From positions 1 through 64,000 of the forward strand of contig JARGSG010000199.1 of NCBI GenBank assembly GCA_030374805.1: a stretch of DNA of 64,000 bases. Direction: 5' to 3'. Made by a program: the position numbers and the translations under genes. This DNA comes from Gracilaria gracilis (lineage: Eukaryota > Rhodophyta > Florideophyceae > Gracilariales > Gracilariaceae). Positions 54,936-64,000 of this stretch are shown here, piece by piece (within the stretch, counting starts at the first letter, position 1; each line of letters opens with the position of its first letter). The notes beneath the pieces are model-generated. The model was not told the DNA's origin, did not search any database, and worked only from the letters and a program-made list of their open reading frames with translations.

Positions 54936-57026
54936 TTACTTTTTAACACCGTGACGTAACTCAATGTGGTTCTTAAAGCAGTCCCTTCCTGTACCAGTGT
55001 GACATAAATACACTTCAGATTTCAAAGATATATAGCATTCAGAACATAAAATCTTAGACTTCATATTCCCTTTGCACATTTTGCATCGTCCTTGATATGA
55101 AGACTTCGTAATCATTCCATCCTTAGTTTTTCTCTTGCGACTAGTCTGCATAAGATGCACACCAGTTCCTGCAGGTTTCGGAATATCATCTTCTATTTCC
55201 ATATGTTCTTCATCTCGAGTCATCAAAGCGGTCCGGTCCCACGTATTAGTGATAAGATCGTCAGCCAGCTTTGAATAGAAGTTATATGGAGATAATAACT
55301 TTCGCATACCATTACCAGCTTTGTAAAGCATCCACGCATCAACCATACAAATGGATAATAAAGATGAATTCACACGGAACGACCAATCCTTGACCTCGAT
55401 TTTCTTCTCCAGTTTTAATTCATCTTGTCGGCATCTGTTGTGTCTGTCAATCATTGAACACGTTTTATAGTATTCCTCACAAACCTCTGGTATCGGTACT
55501 TCAAGTTCAACTTTCCTCGAAACATTTCCTTATCGTCTCCATCTTTGTCGCATTATTGGGTTTCCAGGGTTCACCATGTTGCATGTTGATATAAAATACC
55601 TTCGTTCCCTATCGACCCACATTACCGCCATTAGATCAGTATTCAAACCGTTCCCCTTCGAAACCATTGAAACAAAATCTCCACGATTCTCTAAGGTCTT
55701 CTCTGATAAATGCTTCATAGGAAATTGACGTGTTGCATTCTTGATAACCCCAGTAAAGCGCAGTCCTTTTTCCAAAAGAGCATTAGCTGTTTTCACAGAT
55801 GCAAAAAAAGAATCTGCACAGACATGGCGTCCAGACCCAAACCATGGCTGGACTAATCGAAGTAAAATCGCAGTTCCATGAGTATGTTCTGTATCAAAAT
55901 CCTGATCAGGGGCTTCAGATCCCATATTGAGCTCAATATTTAGCATGATACCACTTCTTCCGCAGCAAACGGTTTTCATTTCCAACCCGTTTTCTGGTTT
56001 TCGATCCAGCGCGGTATAATGTGGGAGCCCCACATCAATCCAGTCCCCCCCCAGCCCATACCAGCGTGACATACTCTCATCAACGCATAAAGCATGTGAA
56101 GGTGTCACGAAAGAACGGCGGTGATCATTGATGGCTTTCACGAAATCAGTGACTAAATTCCAGCGAGCCGTGCCATAATCCTCTTGAGCAGCGTTACCAC
56201 TGAAACAAATACAACGCCTTAGAGTTTCAAACCTATTTCGTGACATTGCTTCACCAATCACAGGCTGAGACATAAACCTGGATGCTGGTTTTGAACCCCA
56301 AAGATCTCTTCTATTGGAAAACTCCAGCCTGCTTATTAAAACCATCACGCCAAAGAACCTTAAAAGCTCTCCACCACTCGTCGAAGAGGCGCCATCATTT
56401 TCCAAGTTCTTGTTCGTTTTCTCCACAATAGTCTTCAGATGTCCGATGGGGAACATCCATAAAAAATAGTCAATGAATGTCATCGTACTTGGGCAATGAC
56501 GTGGTGAGATAAAATCTCCGGCTGGGCCAATAACCTTCCACGGCTGCAATTGCATGCATCCATTGATAGGGCTACAAATTGCCTCCGTGTTCCACGCACG
56601 ATCATGCACAGTCACTGACTGGTCGGAAGGGGGTGCTTGTGAAACGGGATCCGCCTCCTGCAAATTTTGCACTTGTTCTCCTTCATTCGGCTGATTGTCA
56701 ACATTTTGGGCCGGTAACGGTGGTACAATTGCTGTGTCAACATTATCAGTTTGTGGACTGTTAAGGAGACCATTACCAACCTTTACACTGCAAAGAGGAA
56801 GAGTACACTCTTTTTGGCGGTTTGGGAGGTCAAACCGAATAGTGAGAAATGTACAGTTTCGGCCGTTGACGAGTCGAATGTCAACTTTTGTCACTGTTCC
56901 AGGGACAGTTTTCGTCTTCCAAAGAGATCCAAAGTAGCGTTTGCTTTCCGACTCACAAACTACAAGGCGGGGACGACTGTGGACTTTGTTACCAACGGTA
57001 CGACGAGGGTCTGTTGACGGGGCCAT
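54936..57026 (-). pseudogene. piggyBac transposase with one in-frame TAA
   Basis: ATG at 57026. 498 codons run to a TAA at 55530-55532; the same frame then continues open to 54936. Catalytic Asp residues: CVDES (Asp316), ADSFF (Asp405) and WVDRE (Asp472). After the TAA come VELEVPIPEV, YYKTCSMIDRHNRC (the place of the usual VDxxD block) and a C-terminal Cys-rich domain (CKMCKGN, CSECY, CHTGTGRDC, HIELRH). With the stop read through, the protein would be about 696 residues, within the family range. Otherwise no lesion is seen. Confidence 0.85.
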
Positions 57027-57197
57027 TGTGTACAGATTGTGTTGACGTTTGTGAAAAAATGCTCCAGCTTGGTTGCTGTGTACATCTCATGGGCGACTTT
57101 GGTTAACGCCATCAAAGGGAGGACGACGGAGGTGAGGACGAAATGTTTTTTTTTTAAAAAGTGAAAACTTTTACTTAAAATTTATGTGAGTAAAAAC

Positions 57198-57235
57198 TGA
57201 CCTCATATGAGGTCATTTGACCTCATATGAGGTCA
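57198..57235. repeat. piggyBac right end, two palindrome copies
   Basis: TGACCTCATATGAGGTCA twice (57198-57215, 57218-57235), two bases apart; each is a perfect 18-bp palindrome. Confidence 0.85.
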
Positions 57236-59406
57236 GTTGTCAAATAGACACTAGCTGTTGTCCCTGCCGTGACCGAGACATTCAAGTCCTTCTTCTCAAC
57301 CCAGATAGTTCTTCTCTCCAACACTGCTATGGAAAAACAGTCGCTTATCGAAGCCAAGCGCTTTGCGGACGAGACTCTATGTGCAATCGCACTTCACTCT
57401 TCGTGACATAAAGGCGCTTTCCGTCGTGGTGGTGCTCTCAATGAGAAACTCTCAAGGGAACTGGAGAAAGCCAGTGATTCTTGCACTTTTGCCGTACATC
57501 CGGGAGACCCCTACACTCTAGGAAGATCTCACTCAATCGTAAGCTCATCTTCATCTTCAGGTAGACGTCCTATTCATTCGCGAGCTTGGCAACTTGCCAA
57601 TACTTCACATGAAGGACGTGGCCACTGGACTCTCTGCAACATGTCTAATGACCTAAAGGGACATGAACGATGCAGCCCGCATGATCACCGTCAAGTGGTT
57701 CGATACCTATGGACCTCCGCTGAAGCTCTCTGCCGTTCCAGAGTTTAACAACAGTATCAGCAATGGAATGTGTGCTCGTTTCCACACCAAACTTTGAGCC
57801 CCGTCCTGCAAGGAGGCACAACAAGATTGGTAGTGTTGAATCGGACAACGAAACCATTCGAACACTGGTGAAAACTATCCTATCGTACACACCGCATTTC
57901 CGCCAAACCCGCCAGCTATTCCGCACGGACTTCAAGATACTCTTGCGTGCGACGTTCCTTAAGAACGTGCTATACGGAAGTAAGTCGGTCAGTAGCTTCG
58001 AACAGGCCCACGGTTATACGCCCTCCATTGCTGGTCTACCCAAGCGCTCTGTGTCATCTGAGGTTCTGTCCTCTTATCATGAACAGGTTGGCCGAAGAGC
58101 CTTACATACTCTTATGCGCTCTCGACCTGTGCATACGGTATCCCAACACCTACTCCCAGCTACCACCCCTGTGTACTTCTACAAGAAGCAAGGGAAGTAT
58201 GGATCATGTTACAAAGGATATGTCGTCAATGCTTCCGACCACGTTGTCGTGGTTTCCTATAATCAGGGACTTCGAGGAGTCCGCTTGCACATCGCTTATG
58301 AAGATATCCGCCTGGTTCCCGAGTCTTCCATACTCTCTGAATTGGATAAGCAAGAACTTGAATGGGACTCCTTCCCTACTGATCAACTTGACAATGACAA
58401 TGTTGACGTAGTGGATATGGATACTGACAAGCAGGATGACGTCTCTTCTTCTTCTCTCCCCCTCTCAGACCTCATTCCTGAACCAACCAGTCTTCCGGAC
58501 CCTCTCAGCTTTGATCCCCAACCTCTTGAGGAACCGAACTTGTGGTCCCTCCATCCTCTGTCTTCATCCTTCCTGGCTCATAATGCTCGCCCCATAGAGG
58601 CACCCTCGCTGGATATTGGAGATACCTTGCTCCAAAAGGACATTGGGAACACATCACTGCGATTCCCAGCTAACGGTGAAGGCCTCCAGTCTTCCGAGCA
58701 GAGGATACTACAGGAGATCAGGACTTTAATTGGAGACCAGCCTGTTTTGGAGTCTAAAATGCAGTTCGCCCCGAAATGGATAATCGCGAAGGCTATTGAT
58801 GCTGAAAAGCGTAAGTACAACGAAGCGGAAGCTTATAACCCCGTTTCTATTCGTAGTCTTCCACGCAATGCGAACGCTATCTCCTCGCATCACTTCTTCG
58901 TCCTCAAATACCATGGTGAAAGTGGGAAGCTCAGGCTACGATGCCGACTGGTACTGCATGGAAATAGGGATGCTGAGAAGGATTCGATTCGTTCCGATTC
59001 TTCTACGGCACAGTTCACTTGCATCCGATTGTTATTGTCCTTGGCGATTCTGTTCCATTTCAATCTCGGAAGCATTGATGTATCCCGTACCTACCTGCAG
59101 TCTGGCGAGCTAAAGCGCGATATCTATATGCATCCTCCGCGTGGTTGGACAACTCACGTCGATGAAGTATGGAAACTCTTGAAGCCTGCGTATGGTCTTG
59201 GTGAGTCTGGTCGTCTGTGGCAACTGTGTATCGAGGAATGGCTAACCGACTACGTGTTTCATACAATCCCCGGTATGCCACAACTATTCGTGTTGCGTGA
59301 CGGGAGCGAGCGTATCGCGCTCCTTCTGGCCAAGCTAGTTGGTGACTTACTCCTAGCTGGGCAGTCCGCCACAATCGAAAGCTTTTCTTCAGACTTGCCC
59401 ACTTGA
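57236..59406 (+). pseudogene. Copia integrase and reverse transcriptase
   Basis: 57236-57760 holds integrase sequence in several frames (HKGAFRRGGALNEKL, then HMKDVATGLSA). From 57763 a 547-codon ORF carries the integrase C-terminus and linker, then RT: RLRCRLVLHGN, GSIDVSRTYLQSG, MHPPRGW, WKLLKPAYGLGESGRLW. The catalytic box, normally VDD, reads LVGDLLLAG, so the first Asp is Gly. A TGA at 59404-59406 ends the ORF, but the frame continues into RNase H. Several frame changes in the integrase confirm decay. Confidence 0.82.
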
Positions 59407-60318
59407 TTCAAGCTGAACCGCTCGCTAATACAGACAGACCTTATACTCAGTCGTCTCTGGATAAGGATGCACGCTGATCACTCTGTGGAGATCTCCATGG
59501 CTGAATTCATGGATACTATACAGCCAATTTCAATCTCCAGAGAAAGGAGGAAGAAGTATAACGCCAAGTGCAGCGCCAATGAATTGAAAGCTCTGCAACC
59601 CCTGGCCGGTAAGCTCAACTATCTTGGACACGGTGTTTTGCCACAAGCCGCCTTTTGTGCTAGCTACATGCAACAACTTGTGCTAGATATGAGAGTCGAG
59701 CACTTAGTGAAGCTGGATCCTACGATCAGGTACAATGCACCCCCCACTGCGTTCTCGTTACAGGATTTTGCGAATTGCCCATTGCTTTCCTACTCCGACG
59801 GTAGCACAGGAAGAACATCCTACGGACAAACCGGATTTCTGTCAGGTATCTCTTTTGCTTTGGAATCTAAAACTGTCTATCACCTGATTGACTGGCATAG
59901 TTCCAAGCAAGGACGTATCTCGTTTAACGCTATTGGTGCGCAGATTTTAGCTGCAGCTGATTCCGCTGATTGTTCTTTCCTACTGCACGAATGTTTCGTT
60001 GATCTGTTAGCAACATTTGGATCGCTTGTAATGCTTGTCGATTCCTTTGGTCTCTATCCCGCAATAACAACACTGCACGAATGCCGAGACTATCGTTTGC
60101 GCCCTACAGTTTCACGGCTGCGGGATTCCTTTGAATGCGGTGACATAGCCGCATTACTTTGGGTTTCTGGAGTGTGCAACCTTGCAGATCCGCTAACAAA
60201 AGCAAACATCCAAGCGTTTCTTGCACTTGCAAGAACCCTCAACACGGGAGTAATCGATGCAAAAATGTTGAACTCTATTGGTAACAAGCTTGGTACTTGG
60301 AGCCCACCGACTCCATAA
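59407..60318 (+). pseudogene. Copia RNase H and end of pol
   Basis: Same frame as the RT ORF. FKLNRSLIQTD follows the TGA; later AGKLNYLGHG, then RNase H with YSDGS, LVDSFGL and NLADPLTK. The usual Glu (EAE) is replaced in NAIGAQILA. Stop at 60316-60318. Confidence 0.8.
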
Positions 60319-60842
60319 GGCATATCGGTTTCGTTGCATTTCCAGTAGTGTATCTTTTTTTTTTCTTTTTACTTTGTTGTATTTCTGTTGTGCTCCTTTT
60401 TCAGAGGACATTCAATTACCTACCGCTGGGACAATGCTGGAATGGTGCGCAGTGGCAAACCCTTTTAGGCTGCGGTATTATGTGAGCGCTCCTTTATTTG
60501 CGTCTTCATAGCGTTTGTATGCATCTTCACTGGATACTGGCCTGTGTGCCCGATGATTGCCTTGCTGAACGTAGTAACTGTTACGCGGTGCTAGAAAAGA
60601 ACAACTGTTTTGCAGCCTATGCTTGGTCGGTAATGAAGGACTGAGCGGAGTCTAGCAAGTGCTTCCCGACCAAGCGCACACATGCGCAACAGGGTCCTTG
60701 TGGCGCGTGCGATGTTGCTCGGTTTGCATGGGTCACTTGGCCTGGTGACGATGGCGACGATCGCAGCTGGCTTGCTCTACTCTTATACAGTGTATTTCAA
60801 GCGGACCGCTTCGAAAAAGTTTCGCCTGTAATGTCACCGGCC
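60319..60842. other. Copia 3' untranslated region
   Basis: Pol stop to polypurine tract; starts with a T-rich stretch. No gene recognised. Confidence 0.5.
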
Positions 60843-60852
60843 AAGGGGGGAG
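60843..60852 (+). other. polypurine tract of the Copia element
   Basis: AAGGGGGGAG adjoining the TG of the LTR. Confidence 0.7.
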
Positions 60853-61110
60853 TGTGCAATTCTGGCCCTTGCCCGCTTTGTGCTGTGCATTGCTGCCGCC
60901 CACTCCTCGGCTACTGATCTCGCGCAACTTGCTTCGCTACTTTAATTAACCATCTTCTCGGTCCTCAGACGGTCTTCGTCAGAGAGGCAACCGCTAGGGA
61001 GGAACTTCGTGCCCACTGCCTCGCCTTGCCGACCAGCGCGTCTCAGTATCCGGAACAAACTACACAGGCTGCGCTACGTTTCTATCGCTCTGCCTACCAC
61101 GTGTAGCTCA
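60853..61110 (+). repeat. 3' LTR of the Copia element (258 bp)
   Basis: Starts TGTGCAATTC directly after AAGGGGGGAG and ends TAGCTCA where the match to the 5' copy ends. Confidence 0.7.
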
Positions 61111-61191
61111 CGTGCACCGCATGGTCCTCGCCAGCTTTTCTGTCTACTTAAGCGCCACTGCCTCCGCGGTGAGTGGCGGAGACGGGGGATA

Positions 61192-61589
61192 TGTTGGGCT
61201 AGTGAGAACTTCACTGGTTATTGTAAGTAGAAATGCGTTTAGAGTCTAGTTTTGAAGGTTCAATTGCGTATAAAAGGGCGGAGTTGGTCGCCTCCTGACC
61301 AACTCCGGCCAGAACACTTCCCCTTCGAAAACGACCCCCCACCATCCTTCACAGCAAACTCTGTCTTGCTTCCCTCTGTCGTTTCCCCCCTCTTTAGCCT
61401 TTCCTTCCCCCCTTGGTGGCTTGGTCTCCCAATTTCTCCTGACAAGGGCCTGAATTGCACTACCCCTTGCTTGGATCTGTCTTGCGCTCCGGCTTTAGAG
61501 GTGTTGTTCCCCGCAGGTGACCTACGTTTGGTCCTGCGAGAGGGAACTTCTGCTTCTCTGTTGTCGTTTTGTGGCAGTTCCTGCCAGCA
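61192..61589 (+). repeat. probable 5' LTR of Gypsy-4
   Basis: Inferred from TGTTGGGC at 61192, the TATA box and a CCAGCA end before the leader. The second LTR is outside the window, so both edges are tentative. A purine-rich GGAGACGGGGGATA directly precedes it. Confidence 0.4.
61269..61276 (+). promoter_or_regulatory. TATA box in the Gypsy-4 LTR
   Basis: TATAAAAG in GCGTATAAAAGGGCGG. Confidence 0.65.
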
Positions 61590-61817
61590 CTAGACCTATA
61601 GTTTTGGTCGTGCTGTGGATTTTACTTGCTACACGTTTCAGATTCGTTGTTGCTAGTTTGCACAGTTTGTGTGTTTACTACGGACCCTTGCCTACTACTG
61701 ATACGCTGCGTGTTGGGCTGGTACTCTCGAGAGCACTTTCCGTTGTGTTCCCTTTGCTTTGTGTTTGTGTCCCCCGCCCTTGGGTTTGACATCACCCGCA
61801 CCATTTCTTCTACCAAA

Positions 61818-63229
61818 ATGGTGTTCACATGGTACTCTCGAGGAGGTAGTAACGCTATTTTTTTTCTGGAGTTTCGTCGTTCGACGGTTCCACCGTCGAT
61901 ATCCGCAAGTTCTTTTTCTTTTACGAGAATGTTACTTCTCGGGGAAAGGCTGATGAAGAACGTGCAATTGAATTCCTTGGCTTTCTCGAAGGGGAGGCCT
62001 TTGAGTTCTATTACGAACAGTTTTCGTCCGATGGTGTCCCCAGTAATACCTCATCCGACTATGCCGCCATGAAACGCGCGTTTCAGGATAAATTTGGCAT
62101 TGAAGAGGAGCCTGAAGAACATATTCGTCGTGCTGCATCCGCGCGTCCGGATTATGGGGACCTTCTTGGTTCCATGAAGAAGATGGATGCAACTTTCGAG
62201 AAATCCGGGTTCAATTCGAAGGCCCGGTTTGGTCGCCTCTGCCGTGCCGTCATAGAGTACGCAGACCCCACGCAATTCGTTGTGTTCCGCGGCTCTCACG
62301 ACTACGAGTCATTGAAGGCACTGGTGAAGGACTTCGTGGCCGGTAAAAACGTGTTGGAGTCCCACGGGGCTCTGCATGTTTTGACGGTGCCGAAGAAAAT
62401 TATGCAGAGGCCGAAGCATGGCGAGCCGTCGCCTCCTCTGCAGAAAAAGGTGGATCTTCTCGCGTAGCAGCTTTCCCAGCTCACACTGATGATGAAGAAG
62501 ACCGAGGCCCAACCGCAGAGGGCCGACGAAGATCGCGAGCGCACTTGTGCCTACTGCCATCAACCAGGGCACTGGGCGACGGGCTGCAATCTCCATCCGC
62601 ACCGCAATACTCGTTGCGAACTTTGCGGCAGGATGTGTCATGCAATCGCCACCTGCTGGTCCCGTGACCCCGCTTACGATCGCCGACCCCCCGTCGGGGC
62701 CCCTAGTAGTAAGTCGGCAGCCGAAGACCGTCTCAGACAGGGCAATGGCGTTGGTCAGCAGGCTGGACAGCCAAGTCAAGTCTCCGTTGTGACTGAGGGC
62801 TACGATGGTGATGAGGTGGTGGTGGCCGTCACTAAGCGCACCGCCGACGGTATTGCTCTCCAGAAGCAGCAAAGAACCGCAGAACACATTGGCATCCAGT
62901 CGCTGCTTAACCCGTTGCAGCCGGCTCTACGGAAGCAACTTGGCCGGTCCAGGCCAACCGGAGTCTTTAGATCCCTTCAAAAGGCCCGGAAGCCGGCAGC
63001 GAGGAAGTCTTCGAGTGGCGCTAAGCTTCAGGAGCATCCTGGCAAGTACAAATTGCTGGAGAAGTTAGGCAACGCGCCGACTGGTCTCACTTTTGGTCAG
63101 CTGGTTCGTGGCGACGCTGTTGATGCCAAGAAAGACATTGGCCTCATCTTGTATGGTGAGGCCTCCCCGCGTCTAGTAACGTTCGCCGAGATCTCTATGG
63201 GGAAGCACTCCTCAAAGTGGTGGCCGTGA
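61818..63229 (+). pseudogene. gag: Gypsy-4 gag with two CCHC knuckles; one frame change and one TAG
   Basis: ATG at 61818. The frame changes at a T8 run (61858-61865), after which a typical Gypsy gag follows (DGSTVDIRKFF, AIEFLGFLEGEAFEFYYEQF). A TAG at 62465-62467 is followed by a frame that stays open to 63229. Zinc knuckles: CAYCHQPGHWATGC and CELCGRMCHAIATC, both C-x2-C-x4-H-x4-C. The C-terminal part, about 200 residues, is Gln/Lys-rich. The frame change into the protease lies at a G4 run (63199-63202). Confidence 0.82.
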
Positions 63230-64000
63230 AGGTGTATGGGACTCCCGCACAGGCTCTGCTGGATTCTGGGGCAATCCCCAATCTCATGTTTTCTGAACTG
63301 GCCGAGAAGCTTTCCCTGAAGCCTAAGCCCACCGATCTTCAGATTCACGTGGCGAACGGTGAGGTTGCTTTGGTTCGCGGTTTGCTCCGTGATGTCCTTG
63401 TCATTTTCGATTCTGTGAGAGTTCCACTCAAACTTTTGGTCATCGAAAGACCCCCATTTGACCTCACCATCGGATTTCCCACCTTGGAGACGATGCAATC
63501 CTGCATCGACATCAGCACGCAGGAGGTGAAGATGGTAAATGAGGGCTCACCAATCCTACTCGGACTAGATTACGAGCGCGGTGGGATCGACGAGTTTTTA
63601 CCGATTTCTGGTACAGATAGTGAAGACTTTACATCGGATTCCGAAGAAGAAGGGTACGATTTCCCTTCCGAAGGGGATAGTCTGTTCGCCTTGATTGAGG
63701 AGGACGAGGTTTTCTTCAACGGACATGCTTTGGGCCCAGAGGTCACTCTCTTCACGTTGGAAGGTGATCGCCCGACAATGGACCTAAATGGGTCTCAAGA
63801 CTCTGAGCATGACAATCGAGAGGAACAAGTCGGTGACACTAGTCAAGATCCGGAGTCCCGGGCCGTAGAGCTGGTTGGTTTGCGTCAGGTTGGTGCTCGT
63901 GCGCCGCCCCCGCCACCCTTGACGACTGACGAACGTGTCTTGGAACAATTGCGTGATCTTGCTCTCAACGACAAGAGGCGCTACGAAGACGCGGAAGCCA
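63157..64000 (+). CDS. Gypsy-4 protease region, open to window end
   Basis: One base back from gag and overlapping it by about 70 nt; open from 63157 to the window edge. KVVAVKVYGTPAQALLDSGA gives the aspartic protease DSGA motif, and LTIGFPTLE is the C-terminal protease block. An acidic linker follows (SDSEEEGYDFPSEGD, then PPPPPLTTDERVLEQ). The shift could be a programmed -1 frameshift at the G run or a run-length error. RT should follow outside the window. Confidence 0.75.

Larger units (their letters stand above)
54404..57235 (-). mobile_element. piggyBac-type DNA transposon nested in Copia
   Basis: A minus-strand piggyBac transposase lies between inverted ends that each hold two copies of an 18-bp palindrome (54404-54442 and 57198-57235). 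Similarity of the ends may go a little further out (TAGTGTCTAT at 54381, inverted at about 57245). I could not find the TTAA duplication typical of piggyBac, so the exact edges are uncertain. Confidence 0.8.
51893..61110 (+). mobile_element. Ty1/Copia element, interrupted by piggyBac
   Basis: Gag and a protease-like segment (about 52205-53820) and integrase, RT and RNase H (about 57400-60318) are in Copia order (integrase before RT). They are separated by about 3.5 kb that includes a piggyBac element. A polypurine tract at 60843-60852 precedes a TG-starting LTR, and a diverged partial LTR copy lies at 51893-52047. LTR similarity of about 85% indicates an old insertion. Confidence 0.85.
61192..64000 (+). 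mobile_element. Gypsy-4: 5' part of a fourth LTR retrotransposon (runs off window)
   Basis: A probable LTR with a strong TATA box, a leader, gag with two zinc knuckles and a protease reading frame that is open to the window end. The element is in the same orientation as Gypsy-1 to -3 but its gag is unlike theirs. Confidence 0.8.

Noticed and set aside
2312..62467. Alternative genetic code (for example TAA = Tyr)
   Set aside because: Intact host-type genes end at TAA (21447), TAG (23590, 32517) and TGA (30528), so all three still act as stops; several interrupted positions do not fit Tyr.

Overview
This is a eukaryotic nuclear window: a small island of mostly intron-poor genes set in dense transposable-element sequence. 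Host-type genes are single-exon, carry short signal peptides, and several have a TATA box about 60-110 nt before the ATG. The one convincing intron I found, inside a transposon gene, is 63 nt with GTAAGT / CTAAC / TTTACAG signals. Compact intronless genes in retrotransposon-rich DNA suggest a florideophyte red alga (Chondrus-like). This is inference; an oomycete or other alga is possible.

Layout. 1-9857: chromodomain Ty3/Gypsy element (Gypsy-1), cut by the left window edge. 9858-12290: 5' end of a related element (Gypsy-2), ending where a vWA-domain gene begins (12291-13310, minus). 13311-28700: decayed PIF/Harbinger-type transposons, dispersed non-coding repeats, and minus-strand genes for an M14 carboxypeptidase-like protein, a small membrane protein, a C2H2 zinc-finger protein and an S33-type peptidase. 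A 330-bp foldback hairpin lies between the membrane-protein and zinc-finger genes. 29343-32519: two tandem paralogous secreted Cys-rich (Eph-receptor-like repeat) proteins on plus. 35069-35518: a proline-rich ORF. 36058-43036: a minus-strand membrane-protein gene split near codon 4 by a very young 5.6-kb Gypsy element (Gypsy-3, 5-bp TSD). 44287-51133: a complete 6.85-kb Mutator-like element with 264-bp TIRs and 9-bp TSD, encoding a Ulp1 (C48) protease, FAR1-type fingers and a SWIM-containing MULE transposase, apparently as one spliced gene. 51893-61110: a Copia element interrupted by a piggyBac element (54404-57235). 61192-64000: the 5' half of a fourth LTR element (Gypsy-4), running off the window.

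Two patterns cut across the window. Many long transposon ORFs are broken by one or two in-frame stop codons, and many frameshifts (host genes included) fall at mononucleotide runs, so some apparent pseudogenes may be base-calling artefacts. The most notable items are the MULE with a spliced Ulp1-transposase gene, the Gypsy-3 insertion whose LTR supplies a replacement in-frame start codon, and three copies of the polypurine tract in Gypsy-1.
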